Assembly: GCA_016748015.1 (NCBI GenBank)
Contig: JAAOMT010000591.1
Coordinates: 729,996-793,995, forward strand
Reading direction: 5' to 3'
DNA: 64,000 nt
DNA from: Geosiphon pyriformis
Taxonomy: Eukaryota; Glomeromycota; Glomeromycetes; Archaeosporales; Geosiphonaceae
In this document: positions 59,086 to 64,000 of the stretch, in pieces
How the letters are laid out: each line of letters starts with the position of its first letter
Numbering within the stretch: position 1 is the first letter of the stretch
Position numbers and translations under genes: made by a program
Notes under the pieces: model-generated
The model's database searches: none
What the model saw: the letters and a program-made list of their open reading frames with translations, nothing else
Told to the model about the DNA's origin: nothing

Positions 59086-61524
59086 CAATTCAAATTATAA
59101 GAAATAATTTGAAGATAAATTCAGTTATCAAAAATTTAACAGCTTTTAATAATTAAAGATTAACAGCAAAATAACAAAAACAACATTTAAGAAAAGAGAT
59201 TAAAAATTTCCATAATATTATATAGTTTATTAATTAATAATAATTATTTATTATAGTAAAAAACTTTAAATTAATTAAAATATTCTATTATTTAAATTTT
59301 ATTACTTAATCTGTTTGTGTTAATATAATTAAAAATAGAGTCATAAAACTTTATATCTTAAATAAACAAAAATTAAAAAAAGTACTACTTTTATTATAAA
59401 ATGTTTTTTTATTTTACTTATACTTATAATAAACAATAATTGATTTTGGTTTAATAAATAAATAATAGAATAGAATAAATATTATGAATGAATTTTTTAA
59501 AGTATTAAAAAATTAAAAAATTACATTAAAAATATATATATATATTTTTTGTATGAATTTAACTTAGTTTATAACCAATAATAAAATTAATATATTATAT
59601 AGCAAATTAATATTATTTAAAACTCAAAGATATTATAGTGCTTATATTATTAAAAATTATATTTTTTTAATATTAACTTAAATTGGTTTTTATTATTGCT
59701 CTAAAACCAAATTTTTAGTATTAATATTATTTAAAATTTAGAATTATTATAGTACTTATATTATTAAAAATTGTATATTATTAAAAATCATGTTTTTTTA
59801 ATATTAATTTAAGTGGTTTTTATCATTATTTTAAGCCAAATTTTTAGCCAAAAAATTAAAAAAAACCATTTAATAAAACTTACAACATTTTTAAATTTGA
59901 TGTTTTAATCATATTTTTAATTTAACAGTATAAATAATTCTAAATAAAATAAAAAATAATGTTTTTAAAATATTTATTAAAAACCCAAACCAAATATAAT
60001 TTACTTAAAATTTTTTTTAATGTAAATTTTATATAATTTAAGATTAGAAAACTTAATTTTATAATTTATATATTATTTTAATATTTTAAATTTTTTGAAT
60101 ATATTTGTAATATATGTCAAATTAAATATTATAAATTTATTTTGGATTGTATTATTTAGTAAAATCTTATTTATAATATGATTAAAAACAAGTTATTTTT
60201 TAAATTAACAAGTTTTTTATTTCTGATTTTATATATTTGAATACAAAAATTCTAATTATAAATTTATAAACATTTAATATTCTTATTAACACTTACATTA
60301 ATTTTTATTAATATGTTATTTTATATAATTATTGAATTGTTTTTAATAAAATTATTAAATTCTTTAAATTATTTAAAAATATTATAGTCAAAATATTAGT
60401 CAGTTTAAATAATATTGTCTTCTTAATTATTTTATTTTTTAATATTATTTTTAATTTTAAAGATATAATTAATAATAATAAATCTGTAAAATATTATAAT
60501 TTCAATTAAATTTATTTATTTATTTTAACATATTTAATATTAAATTTATTATTTGTTATAATAATTAAAATAATAATAAAAAATTAGTTGAATATTATTC
60601 TAAAACAAATACAATTGTAATATTTTATATTGTGTTGAATTTAAAAAAAAATTCTATTACAAAAAATTTTTTTTAGATAATGATATTAATAAAACAAAAA
60701 AATTGTAAATTATTTATTTAATTAAATAATTTTATTTTCTAATTTTTATATAATAAATAAATCTTTAAAATATATACTTTTTTTAAAACAAAATACATAT
60801 TAATTATTATATATATTAAATAACAGTTTTTTATTGAATAAAAATTTTAATAATACAATAATATTAGTTATATAGTTTATATTAGAAACAAACTTTAATA
60901 ATAATAATAATAAAAACTTTACAAAATTAATTGTTATATCTTTGAAAAAATAATCAATAAAAAATAAATATAATAATATAATAAAAAGTATATTGCAAAA
61001 AATATCTATTTAAATTATTATTTTATTAAAAATTTGATATTTAAGTATATTAGACATAATTTTTTTATTTTGCATATATAATTTATAATTATTTGGCAAT
61101 TTAAAAATTATTTATTGCTTTTAAACATTTTTTTTTGCAGATAAAAATATGATTGCAAATATAAAGTTTTGTTTAATATCTAAAACTATAAAAACAGTAT
61201 AGTATTTTTAATTATAAATACAAAAATTATTAAAAAAAATAATATAACATAATTTTTAATAATTAAATTTGAATATATTTATAAACTTTAAATTAAACTT
61301 AAACCAAACTTGTTGTTTGAATTTAAGTTTAATTCAGATTTAATAATTTAAGTTTAATTTAATTTTAAGTTTAAAATTTAGCCAAAATTTTTATTTAAGT
61401 TAAGTTTAATTTAATAATTTAATTAAACTTAAATTAAATTAAACCAAATATTAAAATTTTAAGCCAAAAAAATAAAAAAAAAGAACCAAAAAAACAGAAG
61501 CCTTAATATAGAATTTTTTACTAA
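59086..61524. other. AT desert
   Basis: Nearly pure A/T. A local tandem duplication lies at about 59606-59837, and TTTAAGTTTAATTTAA-like motif runs lie at 61270-61445. No gene recognised. Confidence 0.55.
59606..59837. repeat. Tandem duplication of about 115 bp
   Basis: Two adjacent units, each running from TTAATATTATTTAAAA to CCAAATTTTTAG. The second contains a short extra ATTATTAAAAAT copy. Confidence 0.65.
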
Positions 61525-62125
61525 TAAATATTAATATAAAAAATCTAAAGTTAATAACAAACTTGACAAATGACTTAAAAAAAAAAAAATAAAACAAATA
61601 CAATTATCAACTTGAAAAAACAAATTATTAATTTTAAAAACAGTACAACTAAAGAAAAAACTAACCAATTTAGTCTTAAAAGTATTTTTTAAAATAATAA
61701 TTTTTTTTGATTAAGCAAAAAAAAGATTCTAATACTATTTTTTTTAATTAGTACAAACTTGTTGTTAAAAACAACAATAACAAAAATTTTTTTTTAAAAT
61801 AAACAATAGTATATTATTACAAGTTAATAAGCTTTAATTTAACCAAAATAACAATTCTAAAAACACCAAAAATATTTTTGATATTATTAAAAAATAGATT
61901 AAAAAATTATTATAATATACAACAAAAGTAAAAAAAAAACCAAAAGTTATTACAAAAGATTTTACAATTTTAAGTATAGTCAAAAAAATTATTAATTACA
62001 ACTTTGGTAACAATAATTAAAAAAATTAAAAAGCAAAATCTATATAAAACAATTTAATATTGTTTTTTAAAACTGACTTAAACTTAATAAAGCCAGATAA
62101 CAACTTGAATAAAAAAACCAATTAA
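61525..62125 (-). pseudogene. LINE ORF1 ghost (RRM-like region)
   Basis: Base-by-base homologue of the ORF1 copy at 52130-52780 in which almost every C is T and every G is A. For example, 61637-61670 'AAACAGTACAACTAAAGA' matches 'AGACAGTACAACCAGAGG', and 'CTAACCAATTTAGTCTTAAA' matches 'TTGACCAATTTGGCCTTAAA'. Length and spacing are conserved with few indels, so the decay is substitutional. A second LINE starts immediately downstream. Confidence 0.8.
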
Positions 62126-62131
62126 AACTTT

Positions 62132-64000
62132 TTTTTCTCATCAATCTTCTGACCACAATAAGAGCGAAAGATATTTTTGAAGAAATCGCTTTTTCTTTTC
62201 TCTCTCCCCTCAATCTCTGTTAACTATTTCTTCTAACTTATCTTTATTTGTTGTGATGGAACTGGTGGGCTCATCTGCTGGTGGTTTTGGTTTAAGTTCA
62301 GCTGGTTTGGGGACCTGCCAGAGTGCTAAAAACAAATGTGTTGATATAGTCTACTCCCATGGTGCATCCTACAAAAAGCCTAAAAAGCCTGCAGCTAGCA
62401 TTTTGGTTGAGTTGTCTGCTGGTTCTCTATGTTTGGAAGATTTGGGTGGTAACAATAGTAAGCTGGCAGCATCCTGGAGAAGCAGAGTGGGCAGTGTTTC
62501 TGGCAGTGTAAGTGGTTTTTTGGATGTCGAGAACTTGGAGAACTTGGTTGCTGAGAAGACAAGCTATGTTGATTTAGGTAAGGATGATGAAATGAATGAG
62601 ACTATGCTGCAAAGAACTTGCATTTGAATGTATGTGTTAGAACAATCTCTTAAGGCATCTTTATTTGCTACTATGAATAATAATAATGATGACTCTATGT
62701 TGCCATCTCCTAAAATCAGTAGGTCCAATCAGCTGTCCTCTTCTAATTCACATGTTTTCGAGAGTCATAGTTTTGGGCCAGTAAAATTGTTTGCTCTGGA
62801 TGTGAATTTGTTAGCTGTTTCTGGCAGGACTAATAGTAATAAGCTCATGTTTATCAAAAAATTTTTTTACAAAGTTGATGGTTTTTGAGGAGCTTCAACT
62901 CCCTCAAAATTTCCTGGTGTTATTTGTTCAACTTTCACAAGTGAGTTTAGTTTGATTAAGGCCAGGAAATTGACAGTCTGTGAAAATATTGTTGTCAATA
63001 GTAATCTCAAAAAAACAAACATTTGTTTGAATCGGGAAGTGATCATTAAGGAGATCCCAGTTGATCTTTCAAAGTTGGCTGTGGAATCAGTTTTTTCTAA
63101 ATTTGGCAAGATTGTTTCCATTAAGATGCAATTGATTGGTCTGTGGCAAAAGGCTCTGATTGAATTTGAGTCATTAGAAGTTGCCAGTTTGGTCGCTTCT
63201 AAGTAGTTTGTTCTTGTGAGAAAGAATTTGGTTTGTGTAGTGCTGGCTGTCAATAATAAACAAATGTGGGTGTCAAGAGATTGTCATTGAGCTTTGCTCT
63301 ATACTCTTCTGGTTGGTACTTCAGCCCATGATCTGTCAGATTTGTTGGTATTATATGGTGAGAAAACTTGTTTTATTGGCTGTAATCTTGGTTCATATGT
63401 CCACAATTGGTGTACAATTATTTGTTTTGAGAATAAGGATGCCAGATTGGCTGCTGTTAGTACCATTCTAATTTTCAAGAGTATTAGTTTGTATTGGGCT
63501 TGTCTTGTTTTGGCTAGCTGTATCAAGTGTGAGCAGTTTGGTCATACCACTGCCAACTGTCCTGTAGGTGGAAGTTCTGGTGTTCATGGAAAGAGGGTGG
63601 TTTTTGATCAGGATCAGATTTGTCTGACTGGTATATATAAGAAAAAATCAGCTTCTATTGCTCGTCCAGTTTTGTTTGGTGGCAAAACATGGGCCCAAGT
63701 TGCTAGTGGCATCTTTTTCTGTGTGTCTCTTTCTGGTTCTTCTGGTTTTGGTTTGTGTTCTGGCTCAGTTCCTCCTTCAGTGGTCTCTGATTATCTTGTT
63801 GTTTCCTGTTTGAATAATTGTTTGGCAGTTTTGGAATGCTCTTTGGAGCTTTTGGCTGACCGTGTTTCTGGCATTCTGGTTAGGTTGAATTCCTTTGGTG
63901 TGGTTCCTTTGGTTCCTTTTTCCCTGGCCTCCCCTCTTTTTGTTTCTGCAGCTTTGAGTTCTGAAGTGAATTCGGATATGACTGTGGACAATGCTTTGAG
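62132..64000 (+). mobile_element. LINE family 2, 5' part (runs off window)
   Basis: A second LINE family inserted after the LINE ghost. A 5' leader of about 120 bp with normal G/C (62132-62252) precedes ORF1. The 3' part, ORF2 and tail lie outside the window. Confidence 0.7.
62253..64000 (+). pseudogene. LINE family-2 ORF1 (incomplete at window end)
   Basis: Starts 'MMELVGSSAGGFGLSSAGLG'. The frame is continuous to the window end but interrupted by stops at 62625, 62886 and 63204 and a TGA near 63287, at codons where Arg, Trp or Gln would be one transition away. Domains: Ser/Gly-rich N-terminus; RRM-like region at 63030-63200 ('REVIIKEIPVDLSKLAVESV', 'SKFGKIVSIKMQLIGLWQ'); a second RRM-like part ('LLVGTSAHDLSDLLVLYGEK'); CCHC knuckle 'CIKCEQFGHTTANC' (about 63520-63560); basic 'GKRVVFDQDQ'; and 'GGKTWAQVASG'. 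Distinct from family 1 in sequence. RNA-binding ORF1 role inferred. Confidence 0.85.

Noticed and set aside
61270-61445. Telomere-like or satellite repeat of TTTAAGTTTAATTTAA type
   Set aside because: Motif spacing is irregular, similar runs occur at 57490-57660, and it does not match the TTAGGG telomere expected for fungi.

Overview
This window looks like nuclear DNA of a fungus, most likely an arbuscular mycorrhizal fungus (Glomeromycotina). Three host genes have many short GT-AG introns and are fairly rich in CpG. They sit in a very AT-rich background packed with retroelements. The retroelement proteins (a Gag-protease-dUTPase-RT-RNaseH-integrase Ty3/Gypsy element, and LINE ORF1 proteins with an RRM-like region and a CCHC knuckle) read like those I remember from Rhizophagus and Gigaspora. 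That lineage call is from memory and is not verified here. I saw no tRNA, rRNA or CRISPR.

Layout. (1) 1-29.75 kb is a nest of decayed retroelements. A LINE ORF1 end is followed by minus-strand remnants of Gypsy family A. A plus-strand family A copy (3.9-19.4 kb) is split by a nearly complete 10.1-kb Gypsy element B (4388-14533, minus strand) that keeps both LTRs, a target-site duplication, a primer-binding site and a polypurine tract. LINE pieces follow (19.4-22.2 kb). Then comes another family A element whose middle is inverted (22.2-29.7 kb) and which carries a further LTR-like insertion X. (2) 30.1-35.7 kb holds two divergent host genes: a PARP1-type poly(ADP-ribose) polymerase (minus) and a Crinkler-type P-loop NTPase/nuclease-like protein (plus), 321 bp apart. 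(3) A 20-N gap at 36606-36625 is followed by an apparently exact repeat of the last 2596 bases, almost certainly an unmerged contig overlap and not a real duplication. (4) 39.2-45.9 kb is an AT desert containing an LTR 'ghost' of element B. (5) 45.9-48.6 kb is a complete NPL4 gene with 11 coding exons. (6) 48.6-64 kb is AT desert with a 1.15-kb terminal-inverted-repeat element, a 2.27-kb ORF1-only 'half-LINE' with a poly(A) tail and likely target-site duplication, a related tail-only island, LINE ghosts, an old 0.8-kb direct repeat, and the 5' part of a second LINE family that runs off the window end.

How it fits together. The host genes are housekeeping or defence-type units (NAD-dependent DNA-damage signalling, a Cdc48 cofactor, an effector-like NTPase) and show no functional link to each other beyond the shared PARP/CRN intergenic region. 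The repeats are the main story. Almost every broken reading frame is explained by a C-to-T or G-to-A change. In the first 173 aligned bases of element B's two LTRs, all 21 differences are transitions. The AT deserts contain recognisable LINE and LTR sequence in which nearly all G/C has become A/T. Together this suggests that methylation-driven or RIP-like decay turns retroelements into the AT deserts while host genes are spared.
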